Under the pieces are notes generated by a model that saw nothing but the letters and a program-made list of their open reading frames with translations, ran no database searches and was not told the DNA's origin. DNA of 64,000 nucleotides. Source: Rhizobiales bacterium CCH10-E5 (GTDB lineage Bacteria; Pseudomonadota; Alphaproteobacteria; Rhizobiales; Beijerinckiaceae). Shown here in pieces: positions 7,228-16,945 of this stretch. Location: the NCBI GenBank assembly GCA_001556125.1, contig LSIG01000165.1, forward strand, positions 1 to 64,000. Reading direction: 5' to 3'. Every line of letters starts with the position of its first letter. Position 1 is the first letter of the stretch. The position numbers and the translations under genes were made by a program.

Positions 7228-10200
7228 TCAGACCGCCTCGCGGATGCGTTCCGCGGTCGCGAGGTCGACCGAGACCATCTGGCTGACGCCGCGCTCGGCC
7301 ATGGTGACGCCGAAGAGCCGGTCCATCCGCGCCATGGTGATCGGGTTGTGGGTGATCAGGATGAAGCGGGTCGATGTGTCGCGCGCCATCTCGTCGAGCA
7401 GGTCGCAGTAGCGCTCGACATTGGCGTCGTCGAGCGGCGCGTCCACCTCGTCGAGCACGCAGATCGGCGACGGGTTGGTCAGGAATACCGCGAAGATCAG
7501 CGCGGTCGCCGTCAGCGCCTGCTCGCCGCCCGAGAGCAGGGTCATCACCTGCGTCTTCTTGCCCGGCGGGCGGGCGAAGATCTCCAGCCCTGCATCGAGC
7601 GGGTCTTCCGCGTCGACCAGCTTGAGCTCGGCCGTCCCGCCGCCGAACAGCACCGAAAACAGCCGCTGGAAATGGCCGTTGACGATCTCGAAGGCGGCGA
7701 GCAGGCGCTCGCGGCCTTCCCGGTTGAGGGCGCCGATCGCCTGGCGCAGGCGGCGCACCGCCTCGCTGAGATCGTCGCGCTCCGCGGTGAGCCCCTCGCG
7801 CTTGCCCCTGACCTCGGCCAGTTCGTCCTCGGCCCGCAGATTGACGGCTCCCAGCCGCTCGCGCTCGGCCTTCAGCCCGGCGAGCCGACGTTCGACCTCG
7901 GCTTGCTCGGGCGGCGTGTCGCCCGGCTTCAGCCCGGCGAGGCTGCCGAGCCGGTCGAGGCTCGTCTCCAGCCCCTCCTCGATCTGGCGCGCGACATCGG
8001 CGACGCGCTGCCGCGCCGCCTCGCGCCGAGCCTCGGCAGCCGCCCGCGTCTCGCGCCCCGCCGACAGTCCCTCCAGCGCCGCCCGCGCTTGCCGGTCCGC
8101 CTCCGCCAGCGCCGCCTCGCCGAGCGCCAGCGCATCCGCGGCGGCGCGGCGCTGCGCCTCGGCGCTCTCGATCTCCGCCAGCAGGCGCCGCCGCTCGGTG
8201 AGGAAGGTGTCGGGCGCCTCCAGCAGCGCCGCCCGCTCGGTCGAGACCGTTTCGATGCGACGCCGCGTCTCCTCGGCCGTCTGGCCGCTGCGCGCGGCGC
8301 GCTCGCGCCAGGCCTGCATGTCGGCGGCGATCGCCTGACGGCGCTGGGCACGCAGTTCCGCCTCGCGCCGCAGCGTCTGGACACGGGCCCGCGCATCGGA
8401 GGCGGCGATCCGCCGCTCGCCCAGCAGGACGCGCGCTTCGAGCAGCGACGCCTCGAGCGCGGCCGTCGCGGGCAGGGCGGCGACGGCCTCCTGCTGCCGC
8501 GCCGCCTCGGCCGCCATTTCCGCGATGCCGCGGCCGAGCCGGTCGATCGCCTCGCTCAGCGCCGAGCGGCGGGCCGCGACCTCGCTGGCCTTGCGCTCGG
8601 CGGCGGCCAGCGTCTCGCGCGCCTGGTCGAGCGCGCGGCGCGCCAGCCTCGCGGCTTCGAGCGTCGCCGCCTCGGCCTGGGCTGCGGCCCGCGCCTCGCC
8701 GATGGCCTCGTCCAGCGCCCGGCGGGCTCGCGCGGCAACCTCCTGCGCGGCTTGCGCCGCCTGTTCGAGATCGCCGAGGCGGTTCTTCTCGGCAAGGCGG
8801 CGGGCGGCGGGGGAGGGCGCCTCGGCCGCTCCGGTCAGCCCGTCCCAGCGCCAGAGATCGCCCTCGCGCGAGACCAGCCGCTGCCCCGGCTTCAAGGCGG
8901 CGCGCAGGCGCGGCCCGTCGCCCCGCGCCACGACGCCGATCTGCGCCAGCCGCCGGCGCAGCGCCGCCGGCCCGGTGACATGCGCCGCCAGCGGCTCGGC
9001 CCCGCCCGGCAGGGCCGGGTCGGTCTCGCCCGGGCCGGTATCGTGCCAGTGGTTCGGCGCAGCCGGATCGGTCGCGGCATCGAGATCGTCGCCCAGCGCC
9101 GCGCCGAGCGCGATCTCGTAGCCTTTCGCCACGGTCAGCGAATCGAGGATGGCCGGCCAGCGCTCCGCGCTCGCCGGAGCCAGCAGCTTGCGCAGCGTGC
9201 GGATCTCCGTGTCGAGCCGCTGCGCCAGGCGGTCGGCCTCGGCGAGCGGCACCCGCGACTGTGTTTCGCGCTCGCGTGCCGCAGCCACCGCCGTCCGGGC
9301 TTCCGAGGCCGCTGCATCCGCCCCGCGAAGCGCAAGGTCCGCGGCGGCGACGGCAGCCTGCAAGGGCTCCAGCGGCAGTGCGGCGCTGCCGGCGTCGAGC
9401 GCCGCCTGGTCACGCAGCAGCCTGTCGCGCTCCTGCACCGCGCGCGCCTCGCGCTCCTTCGTCTCGCGCAGGGCCCGCTCCAGCGCGCCGCGCCGGGCCG
9501 AAAGCTCCGAGAGCGCGCCCTGGGCCGCCGCATGCGTGGCCTCCGCCTGGGTGAGTGCGGTGTCCGCCTCCGCCAGCACGGCCGCGGCAGCTTCCGCGCC
9601 TTGGGCAGCCCCATCGCCATCGCCGGCGAGGGCCGCGTCCTCCTGCGACAGGCGCGCGAGGCTCTCGGCGGCATCGCGCGCCACGCTCTCCTGCCGGCCG
9701 AGGTCGCCCTGCAATTCCGCCAGCCGCCGCTCCAGTTCCTCCGCCCGCTGCCGGGCCCGGCGGTTTTCCGCCTCCAGTTCGTCGAGACCGCGCTTCAGCC
9801 GCACCAGCCCGGCCGCCGCGGCGGCCTCGCCCTCGCGCAGGGCCGGCAGCTCATGGGCGGCGATCGCCTGTTTCCGCGCCGCCTCGGCCTGAATCCCGGT
9901 GCGCTCCGTCACGATGCGCACCGCTTCCTCCAGCGCGCGGCCGGCCTCGGCCTCCTGCGCCCGCGCCAGATGATGCGCGAGCAGCGCCAGCGTCGCCTCG
10001 GCCCGGCGGATATCGGCGGCGAGGCTGCGATAGCGCGAGGCCTGGCGGGCCTGCCGCTGCAACGCCTCGATCTGCCCGTCGATCTCGCCGAGCACATCCT
10101 CCAGCCGCGTCAGGTTCTCTTCGGCGCCGCGCAGCCGCAGCTCGGCCTCGTGGCGGCGGCCATGCAGACCGGCGATGCCGGCGGCGTCTTCCAGGATGCG

Positions 10201-10683
10201 CCGGCGCGACTGCGGCTTGGCGGAGATGATTTCGGAAATCTGGCCCTGCCGGACGAGGGCCGGCGAGCGCGCGCCCGTCGCGGCATCGGCAAAGAGCAGC
10301 TGCACGTCGCGCGCGCGCACCTCCTTGCCGTTGACGCGATAGGTCGAGCCCTCCTCGCGCTCGATCCGGCGCGTGACCTCCAGAACGTCGGTCTCGTTGA
10401 AGGCGGAAGGAGCCTTGCGGTCGCTGTTGTCCAGCGTCAGCGCGACCTCCGCCATGTTGCGGCCGGGGCGCTCGTTCGAGCCCGCGAAGATGACGTCGTC
10501 CATCCCCGAGCCGCGCATGTTCTTGAACGAGCTTTCGCCCATCACCCAGCGCAGGGCTTCGACGAGATTGGATTTGCCGCAGCCATTGGGGCCGACGATG
10601 CCGGTCAGCCCGGGCTCGATCAGAAACTCCGTCGGCTCGACGAAGGTCTTGAAGCCGGTGAGCCTGAGGCGCGTCAGCTGCAT
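7228..10683 (-). CDS. smc: Chromosome segregation ATPase SMC
   Basis: 1151 residues from the ATG at 10683 (MQLTRLRLTGFKTFVEPTEF), the conserved SMC start. Walker A is GPNGCGKSN at residues 31-39. Long Ala/Glu/Arg coiled coils flank a hinge around residues 500-620. The C-terminal head holds the signature LLSGGEQALTA and Walker B CVLDEVDAPLDDAN. It forms the condensin core with ScpA and ScpB (not in this window) and organises newly replicated chromosomes. It is the last gene of the dciA-dsbA-smc string. The opposite strand is open for about 3.6 kb only because of codon bias. Confidence 0.97.
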   Translation of the reverse strand: MQLTRLRLTGFKTFVEPTEFLIEPGLTGIVGPNGCGKSNLVEALRWVMGESSFKNMRGSGMDDVIFAGSNERPGRNMAEVALTLDNSDRKAPSAFNETDVLEVTRRIEREEGSTYRVNGKEVRARDVQLLFADAATGARSPALVRQGQISEIISAKPQSRRRILEDAAGIAGLHGRRHEAELRLRGAEENLTRLEDVLGEIDGQIEALQRQARQASRYRSLAADIRRAEATLALLAHHLARAQEAEAGRALEEAVRIVTERTGIQAEAARKQAIAAHELPALREGEAAAAAGLVRLKRGLDELEAENRRARQRAEELERRLAELQGDLGRQESVARDAAESLARLSQEDAALAGDGDGAAQGAEAAAAVLAEADTALTQAEATHAAAQGALSELSARRGALERALRETKEREARAVQERDRLLRDQAALDAGSAALPLEPLQAAVAAADLALRGADAAASEARTAVAAARERETQSRVPLAEADRLAQRLDTEIRTLRKLLAPASAERWPAILDSLTVAKGYEIALGAALGDDLDAATDPAAPNHWHDTGPGETDPALPGGAEPLAAHVTGPAALRRRLAQIGVVARGDGPRLRAALKPGQRLVSREGDLWRWDGLTGAAEAPSPAARRLAEKNRLGDLEQAAQAAQEVAARARRALDEAIGEARAAAQAEAATLEAARLARRALDQARETLAAAERKASEVAARRSALSEAIDRLGRGIAEMAAEAARQQEAVAALPATAALEASLLEARVLLGERRIAASDARARVQTLRREAELRAQRRQAIAADMQAWRERAARSGQTAEETRRRIETVSTERAALLEAPDTFLTERRRLLAEIESAEAQRRAAADALALGEAALAEADRQARAALEGLSAGRETRAAAEARREAARQRVADVARQIEEGLETSLDRLGSLAGLKPGDTPPEQAEVERRLAGLKAERERLGAVNLRAEDELAEVRGKREGLTAERDDLSEAVRRLRQAIGALNREGRERLLAAFEIVNGHFQRLFSVLFGGGTAELKLVDAEDPLDAGLEIFARPPGKKTQVMTLLSGGEQALTATALIFAVFLTNPSPICVLDEVDAPLDDANVERYCDLLDEMARDTSTRFILITHNPITMARMDRLFGVTMAERGVSQMVSVDLATAERIREAV

Positions 10684-10692
10684 GTGAGCGTT

Positions 10693-10716
10693 CCCTTCTC
10701 CCGTTGGGGGAGAAGG
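10693..10716. repeat. Short palindromic repeat, copy 1
   Basis: CCTTCTCCC (10694-10702) pairs with GGGAGAAGG (10708-10716). It lies immediately before the smc start on the minus strand. The same core recurs at 10791-10813. Confidence 0.65.
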
Positions 10717-10790
10717 TCTCGGCAGGGGGATGAGGGCGCCGTGTCCGGGCGAGCCATCTTTCCCTGATCCGTCAGCGCTTCGCGCTGCCA

Positions 10791-10813
10791 CCTTCTCCCC
10801 CGAGGGGAGAAGG
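10791..10813. repeat. Short palindromic repeat, copy 2
   Basis: CCTTCTCCCC (10791-10800) pairs perfectly with GGGGAGAAGG (10804-10813), 3-nt loop. Two copies of this hairpin fill the dsbA-smc gap and may affect the transcript between them. Confidence 0.65.
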
Positions 10814-10830
10814 AAACAAGCCAGCCGCCC

Positions 10831-11451
10831 TCAGCCCCCCAGGAGCGGGGTGAGGATCTTGTCGAATTCGGCGATCGAGAGCGCACCTGAACGCTTCTGC
10901 CCGTTGATGAAGAAGGTCGGCGTCGAATCCACCCCGGCCTTGGCCCCACGATCCTTCACGACCGTGACGGCGTCATAGATATCCTGCCTTTTCAAGCAGG
11001 CTTCGAAGGAATCCTGTGTGAAACCGGCCTGCTTGACCATGGTCGACAGCGCATCGACCGGCTTGTCGGTGAAGGCCCAGACCTTCTGCTGCGCGAAGAG
11101 CAGGTCGGTCATCGCGACATATTTGTCGTTGCCGTTGCAGCGCGCGAGCATGAAGCCGGCTGTCGCCAGCGGGTCCAGCGGGAATTCGCGGAGCGTGAAG
11201 CGCACCTTGCCGGTGTCGATGTACTTCGCCTTCAGGGCCGGCCAGGTGTCCTTGTGGAAGGTGGCGCAATGGCCGCAGGTCAGCGAGGCGTATTCGATGA
11301 TGGTGACCTTGGCGTCCGGCGAGCCGAGCCAGACATCGCCGAGCGGGCCGGGCGTCAGGAGGTCGGCCTGGGCCCGCGCTGCGGGCGCGCCGAGCATCGC
11401 GGCCGCCGCGAGACCGGCCGTCGCGGTCAGAAGCTGTCGCCTGTTCGTCAT
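10831..11451 (-). CDS. DsbA-family thioredoxin-fold protein, exported
   Basis: 206 residues from the ATG at 11451, preceded by AGGA at 10 nt. A signal peptide with a twin-arginine-like start (MTNRRQLLTATAGLAAAAML, cleaved near ARA) is followed by a thioredoxin fold of the DsbA/Com1/BdbD type. The redox site is CGHC at residues 59-62. The cis-Pro region is GVDSTPTFFINGQ. It should act on disulfides of periplasmic proteins. It sits between dciA and smc, a conserved neighbourhood in Hyphomicrobiales with no known functional reason. Confidence 0.92.
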   Translation of the reverse strand: MTNRRQLLTATAGLAAAAMLGAPAARAQADLLTPGPLGDVWLGSPDAKVTIIEYASLTCGHCATFHKDTWPALKAKYIDTGKVRFTLREFPLDPLATAGFMLARCNGNDKYVAMTDLLFAQQKVWAFTDKPVDALSTMVKQAGFTQDSFEACLKRQDIYDAVTVVKDRGAKAGVDSTPTFFINGQKRSGALSIAEFDKILTPLLGG

Positions 11452-11557
11452 CGTCGTGATTCCTGGAATGCGAATGTCATGGGCCAAGGCCCGGTTGCCG
11501 GTCCTATAGAGGCGCGGAGGATTGTGGCAAGATCGTCACCGCGCCGCCGCGCATCCC

Positions 11558-12055
11558 TCACGAAGCTGTGTCGGAGCGCTGTCGCGCCGCCCGCTGCACG
11601 ACATGGGCGCCGAGCCGCGCCAGGCTGGCCCGCAGCGCCTCGCTTTCGACGCCGGTGACCTCGCGCTCCATCCGCGCCAGGAGGGCGGGATCGGCTGCCG
11701 GTGCGGCCGCCGCCACCACCGGCGCGTCCACCGGCCCCTGCTTCAGCACGAGCTTGCCGACGGCCCGCCAGCCGAGATGGGTGTTGACCCGCTCGATCAC
11801 GATCGGCCCGAGCTGCTGCATCTCCAGCGCGAAGGCGCTCTCGACCCGCACCACCATCGTCGCGGGATCGGACATCTCGCCGGGTGCCGGGCGCCGCCGC
11901 GGCCAGTCGATCTTGAGCGGGCGCGTGCGGGCGGCCAGCCGTTCGCCGACGATCTCCGGCCAGAGCGCGACGATCGCCCGCCCGGCGAATCCCTGCGCGG
12001 CGAGCGCGGGCGCGAGCAGGTCGTCGATCAGATCTGCGAGAGGTTTGACGGCCAT
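11558..12055 (-). CDS. dciA: DciA-like protein (DUF721)
   Basis: 165 residues from the ATG at 12055 (MAVKPLADLIDDLLAPALAA). The central DUF721 region, IVALWPEIVGERLAARTRPLKIDW, is the KH-like domain of DciA, which loads the replicative helicase DnaB in most bacteria lacking DnaC. The C-terminal half is Ala/Arg-rich and variable, as usual. It sits upstream of the dsbA-like gene and smc on the same strand. The gene symbol rests on the domain only. Confidence 0.8.
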   Translation of the reverse strand: MAVKPLADLIDDLLAPALAAQGFAGRAIVALWPEIVGERLAARTRPLKIDWPRRRPAPGEMSDPATMVVRVESAFALEMQQLGPIVIERVNTHLGWRAVGKLVLKQGPVDAPVVAAAAPAADPALLARMEREVTGVESEALRASLARLGAHVVQRAARQRSDTAS

Positions 12056-12101
12056 GCGCGACTGTGCGGCGCTGCGCTCGCCGGCGCAAGCCGGCCGCGC
12101 A

Positions 12102-12590
12102 TCATCCCGCGGCCCGCTCCCGCCCGACGGCCAAGCGCTGCGGCGCCCCGCCGAGGCGCCCGGCGAGCGCATGGCCCTTGGGCAGGACGAGCCCAGCGCG
12201 CAACCGGTGCGGTCCGAAGGAGAGGCCGGCGCGCTCGCGCAGCGACTGGGCGAAGCCCTTGAGCGGGATCAGCGCCGGCCTGTCCGGCGCCATCAGCAGA
12301 TGGCGCTCCACGGCTTGCGGCCAGTGCGCCTGCGGCAGGTCGCCTTCTTCCAGCAGCAGGAGCCAGTCGCCCCGCGCCTGGGCCGCGCCCGCCGGCCAGC
12401 TTTCCGACCCGCCGGCGCGCAGATAGCTCGCTCCGGTCGCATCCGCGAGGCGCTCCACCGTGGCGTCGCCCACGGCATCGAGAACGACGGCATGGCCGAG
12501 GAATCCGTCGGCCACCGCCGGGATCAGGACGGAAAAAGTGGCCGCGAGGGCCTCGGTCGAGCCAGCGCTGCGTATGACCGCGGTGAGCAT
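12102..12590 (-). CDS. Glycosyltransferase family 2-like protein
   Basis: 162 residues from the ATG at 12590, which has AGGAGG 3 nt upstream. The N-terminal region (LTAVIRSAGSTEALAATFSVL) and ARGDWLLLLEEGD recall the nucleotide-binding and acidic motifs of GT-A (family 2) enzymes. The protein is much shorter than an active enzyme, and its DxD-like EEGD is not canonical. It may be non-catalytic. It opens the minus-strand string with dciA. A substrate cannot be named. Confidence 0.6.
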   Translation of the reverse strand: MLTAVIRSAGSTEALAATFSVLIPAVADGFLGHAVVLDAVGDATVERLADATGASYLRAGGSESWPAGAAQARGDWLLLLEEGDLPQAHWPQAVERHLLMAPDRPALIPLKGFAQSLRERAGLSFGPHRLRAGLVLPKGHALAGRLGGAPQRLAVGRERAAG

Positions 12591-12715
12591 GCGCCTCCTT
12601 ATGTCGCAGCGCAGCATGTCGCAATCCTGTCGCTTGCAATTCGTTCCCTTTATGTTCACATTAAACGACGCAGAAATCGCCGATTCCCGGTGATTTTCGA
12701 AGGACGTTCAGCGCC

Positions 12716-13906
12716 ATGCTCCAGAGCAGGCCCTCTTCGCGGCCGATTTCGGGCCAGCCACTGAAACAGGCCGGTGCGGGCCGGATGTCGGTCTCGGCGC
12801 GCGTCGCGCCGGTCGATCCGCTCGCCTATGCCGGCCACCGCATCGATCCCGAGCGCCGGCGCGGACGCGGCGCGACGATCAATCCCGGCGGCCGCTTCGA
12901 GGCCGAGCAGCGCATCAGCGAGGATGACGGCTGGGGCTCGCTCGGCGAGCTCCCGGCGTTCAGGACCGAGGTCGCGGTCGAGAAGCCGCGCACCATCATC
13001 ACCAAGAACGATTCCCCGGATATTTCGTTCGACCGCTCGATCAACCCCTATCGCGGTTGCGAGCATGGCTGCGTCTACTGCTTCGCGCGGCCGAGTCACG
13101 CCTATCTCGGCCTGTCGCCGGGGCTCGACTTCGAGAGCAAGCTGACCGCCAAGCCCGACTCCGCGCTGCTGCTGGAGAAGGAACTCTCGGCCCCGTCCTA
13201 CCAGCCGCGCACCATCGCGATCGGCACCAACACCGACGCCTACCAGCCGATCGAGAAGAAGCTGCGCATCATGCGCCAGATCCTCGAGGTGCTGGCGAGG
13301 TTCAACCACCCGGTCGGCATCGTCACCAAGTCGGCGCTGGTCCAGCGCGACATCGACATCCTCGCGCCGATGGCGGCGAAGGGGCTGGCCAAGGTCGCGA
13401 TCTCGATCACCACGCTGGACCCCAAGGTCGCGCGCGGCATGGAGCCGCGCGCCGCCTCGCCGGCGAAAAGGCTGGAAACGGTGAAGCGTCTGTCGGATGC
13501 GGGCATTCCGGTGACGGTGCTGGTCGCGCCGATCATCCCGGCGATCAACGAGCACGAGATCGAGCGCATTCTCGACGCCGCCAAGGCGGCCGGTGCGCGC
13601 GAGGCCGGCTATGTGCTGCTGCGCCTGCCGCTGGAGGTGAAGGATCTCGTGCAGGACTGGCTCCTGACCCATCACCCCGACAAGCTGCGCCATGTCGTCT
13701 CGCTGATCCGCTCGACGCGCGGCGGCAAGGATTACGATGCCGCCTGGGGCCAGCGTCAGGTCGGCTCCGGCCCCTACGCCTGGATGATCGGTCGGCGCTT
13801 CGAGATGGCGGCCGAGCGGCTGGGCTTCAACGGCACCCGCACGCGCCTGCGCAACGACCTCTTTGTCAAGCCGGAGAAGGAGAAGGCGCAGCTGAGCCTG
13901 TTCTGA
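12716..13906 (+). CDS. PA0069-family radical SAM protein
   Basis: 396 residues. The [4Fe-4S] motif CEHGCVYC lies at about residues 115-122, after SINPYRG. It continues with a TIM-barrel-like region (PRTIAIGTNTDAYQPIEKKL; GIVTKSALVQRDIDIL; VAISITTLDPKVARGMEPR; VLVAPIIPAINEHEI). This matches the PA0069/SplB-like group of radical SAM proteins, whose reaction is not known. AAGGA precedes the start at about 11 nt; a later start at 12785 is possible. Next to rnhB and ccrM, as often in Hyphomicrobiales. Confidence 0.88.
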   Translation: MLQSRPSSRPISGQPLKQAGAGRMSVSARVAPVDPLAYAGHRIDPERRRGRGATINPGGRFEAEQRISEDDGWGSLGELPAFRTEVAVEKPRTIITKNDSPDISFDRSINPYRGCEHGCVYCFARPSHAYLGLSPGLDFESKLTAKPDSALLLEKELSAPSYQPRTIAIGTNTDAYQPIEKKLRIMRQILEVLARFNHPVGIVTKSALVQRDIDILAPMAAKGLAKVAISITTLDPKVARGMEPRAASPAKRLETVKRLSDAGIPVTVLVAPIIPAINEHEIERILDAAKAAGAREAGYVLLRLPLEVKDLVQDWLLTHHPDKLRHVVSLIRSTRGGKDYDAAWGQRQVGSGPYAWMIGRRFEMAAERLGFNGTRTRLRNDLFVKPEKEKAQLSLF

Positions 13907-13927
13907 GGGGTCATCGGCTCTTGCCCG

Positions 13928-14047
13928 AGCCCTCATCCTGAGGAGCAGCCGCCAGGCTGCGTCTCGAAGGATGCTCGAGGAGGCTCCGGAACCGGCTGGA
14001 GCATCCTTCGAGACGCGGATTTGTGCCCGCTCATTAGGATGAGGGCT
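13928..14047. repeat. Palindromic repeat family A, intergenic copy (A1)
   Basis: 120-bp nested palindrome. The outer arms AGCCCTCATCCT (13928-13939) and AGGATGAGGGCT (14036-14047) are perfect. The inner arms GCGTCTCGAAGGATGCTC (13959-13976) and GAGCATCCTTCGAGACGC (13999-14016) are also perfect. Together they fill the gap between the radical SAM gene and rnhB. The same unit is inside ispE (30925-31045) and as a remnant at 62475-62500. Confidence 0.9.
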
Positions 14048-14099
14048 GAGAAGGGATCGCCGCTATGGGTTTTGCCGCGAATCGGCATAAGCCCCGCCC

Positions 14100-14711
14100 A
14101 TGACCGCCCATTTCCACCGCGAGACAAAAGCCATCGCCGAGGGCCTCTGGCCGCTCGCGGGCGTCGACGAGGTCGGGCGTGGGCCGCTGGCCGGGCCGGT
14201 GGTGGCGGCGGCCGTCATCCTCGATCCGCAGGCGGTGCCGGACGGGCTCGACGATTCGAAGAACCTGACCCCGGCGCGGCGCGGTGAGCTGTTTGCGCTG
14301 ATCGCGGAATCGGCGCTCGCCATCGGCGTCGCCAGCGCCACCGCCGCCGAGATCGACGCCATCAACATTCGCCAGGCGACCCTGCTGGCGATGCGGCGTG
14401 CGGTGGCGGCGCTGGCGCTCCCGCCCGCCTTCGTCCTGGTCGACGGCAACGATCCGCCGACGCTGGCCTGTCCTGCTGAATCCGTCATCGGCGGCGACGC
14501 GCAGATCGCCTCGATCGCAGCCGCCTCGATCGTCGCCAAAGTCACCCGCGACGCCATGATGGCTCGGCTTTGCGCGCGCTATCCCGCCTATGGCTTCTCG
14601 CTCCACGCCGGCTACGGCACGCCGCGGCACCGCGCCGCCCTGCAGGCCCACGGCCCATGCCCCGAGCACCGTTATTCCTTCGCGCCGGTGAAGGGCGTCT
14701 GGCGGCGGTGA
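14100..14711 (+). CDS. rnhB: Ribonuclease HII
   Basis: 203 residues. The catalytic start [19 protein letters not shown] (Asp23, Glu24), the third acidic region [10 protein letters not shown] and the block [17 protein letters not shown] define RNase HII. It removes RNA from RNA/DNA hybrids and single ribonucleotides from [16 protein letters not shown] near the end is also conserved. The start at 14100 lies right after repeat A1. Confidence 0.96.
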   Translation: MTAHFHRETKAIAEGLWPLAGVDEVGRGPLAGPVVAAAVILDPQAVPDGLDDSKNLTPARRGELFALIAESALAIGVASATAAEIDAINIRQATLLAMRRAVAALALPPAFVLVDGNDPPTLACPAESVIGGDAQIASIAAASIVAKVTRDAMMARLCARYPAYGFSLHAGYGTPRHRAALQAHGPCPEHRYSFAPVKGVWRR

Positions 14712-14735
14712 CGAGAGCGTCGCCGGAGGTTTCCA

Positions 14736-14863
14736 CCGTCATGGTCGGGCTTGTCCCGACCATCCACGCCTTGGCCCTGACTAGGTAGCGACTACCGACA
14801 TCGGCCTTGTCTATGACCCGCCTTGCAAGACGTGGATGGTCGCCACAAGGTCGACCATGACGG
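14736..14863. repeat. Palindromic repeat family C
   Basis: CCGTCATGGTCG (from 14736) is the complement of CGACCATGACGG (ending 14863). Inside, CGACCATCCACG at 14757-14768 mirrors CGTGGATGGTCG at 14831-14842. It is about 128 bp in total. Together with the CtrA-like box below it accounts for most of the 342-nt gap between rnhB and ccrM; I see no gene in the gap. Confidence 0.8.
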
Positions 14864-14897
14864 CGAGGGATTCACGCTGGCCGCATGGTGCCGCGCC

Positions 14898-14912
14898 TTA
14901 ACCTCCCCTTAG
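14898..14912 (+). promoter_or_regulatory. CtrA-like box upstream of ccrM
   Basis: TTAA-N7-TTAG differs from the CtrA consensus by one base and lies 142 nt before the ccrM start. A GANTC site, the CcrM target (GATTC), lies at 14869-14873, and another at 15095-15099 inside the coding start. In Caulobacter ccrM is activated by CtrA; the site here is an inference. Confidence 0.5.
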
Positions 14913-15038
14913 CAATTCCCCATATCCGCCAGGCACCTGGGCAAAAACTGCAGCCCCAGAATGAGACGCATTTTTTTCGAAGCCTAAACCCGGCTTTTAC
15001 CCTGACTGGCCAATATCGCGACTGTTCAAGTTGCGTAA

Positions 15039-16253
<1,215 letters not shown>

Positions 16254-16255
16254 GA

Positions 16256-16552
16256 TCACTCCGCCGCGAGGGTTTCCTCGACCACGCGCGGATTGCGCGC
16301 GATCATCGCCAGAAGAACGCGAGCGGGCCCATCGGGCGCGCGTCGCTTCTGCTCCCAGTTCCTGAGCGTGCCGGGTGAAACGCCGATCCGTCGCGCAAAG
16401 GCAATCTGGGTCAGATTCGTGCTTGCCCTGATGGCTGCGACGTCGATCTGAGCAGGCACGTGGACCGCGAGCCCTTCGACCGCCTGCCCCTGGGCAAAGC
16501 TGCGCGCTTCGGACAGCGCGCGCATCAGCCCGTCGAAATGCTGTTGCTTCAT
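16256..16552 (-). CDS. HigA-like helix-turn-helix antitoxin
   Basis: 98 residues. A Cro/CI-type HTH occupies about residues 38-75 (DVAAIRASTNLTQIAFARRIGVSPGTLRNWEQ). The N-terminal part likely binds the toxin. The start overlaps the stop of the toxin gene by 4 nt (ATGA), giving the toxin-first order of higBA. It would neutralise the toxin and repress its own promoter. Could also be grouped with NadS-type regulators. Confidence 0.85.
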   Translation of the reverse strand: MKQQHFDGLMRALSEARSFAQGQAVEGLAVHVPAQIDVAAIRASTNLTQIAFARRIGVSPGTLRNWEQKRRAPDGPARVLLAMIARNPRVVEETLAAE

Positions 16553-16902
16553 GGCTTCTTCCTAAAGTCTGACAACAGATCGCGCGACGCACTCGCCAAA
16601 GCCTCCCGTTGGGCGGCTGTCAGATCGCTGGCCTCGTTCTTGGCGAAGACCCACAGCAGCACGGCAGGAAAGCCGGCGGAGTGGAACCAGTAGATCACCC
16701 GGCCGCCACCCCGCTTGCCGCGCCCCGCCAACGGAATCCGCATCTTCCTCAGGCCGCCGGTCCCTTGGATCAGGACGCCGCCCTCAGGTGCGGAGGCGAC
16801 CGCATCGACCACCGCCGCTCGCTCCTCGGCCGACATCAACCGCTCTGCACGCGACAGATAGGCAGGCGTCTCGACGACGGAAACAGGTGCGACCATCTCC
16901 AC
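16549..16902 (-). CDS. RelE/HigB-like toxin of a type II toxin-antitoxin pair
   Basis: 117 residues. GLRKMRIPLAGRGKRGGGRVIYWFHSAGFPAVLLWVFAKNEASDLTAAQ is the RelE/HigB core: basic strand, Arg-rich loop and KNEASDLT. Such toxins cleave mRNA on the ribosome. It lies between mutY and ccrM, where it appears to be an insertion. No clear promoter seen; its start is 43 nt after the mutY stop, so read-through from mutY is possible. Confidence 0.85.
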   Translation of the reverse strand: MEMVAPVSVVETPAYLSRAERLMSAEERAAVVDAVASAPEGGVLIQGTGGLRKMRIPLAGRGKRGGGRVIYWFHSAGFPAVLLWVFAKNEASDLTAAQREALASASRDLLSDFRKKP

Positions 16903-16945
16903 ATGAAGATACGCCAGTGGCGTAGAGCGTCAAGGGTGGCGGCCT

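Noticed and set aside
7105..10767. Long open frame of about 1220 codons on the plus strand
   Set aside because: Exactly antisense to smc. The open frame follows from GC-rich codon bias; the translation is Arg/Gly/Leu-rich without domains.
12656..13936. Minus-strand frame of about 425 codons
   Set aside because: Antisense to the radical SAM gene with its CEHGCVYC motif.
13928..14047. CRISPR-like array
   Set aside because: Arms are inverted, not direct, with no regular spacers; the unit is a palindromic repeat.
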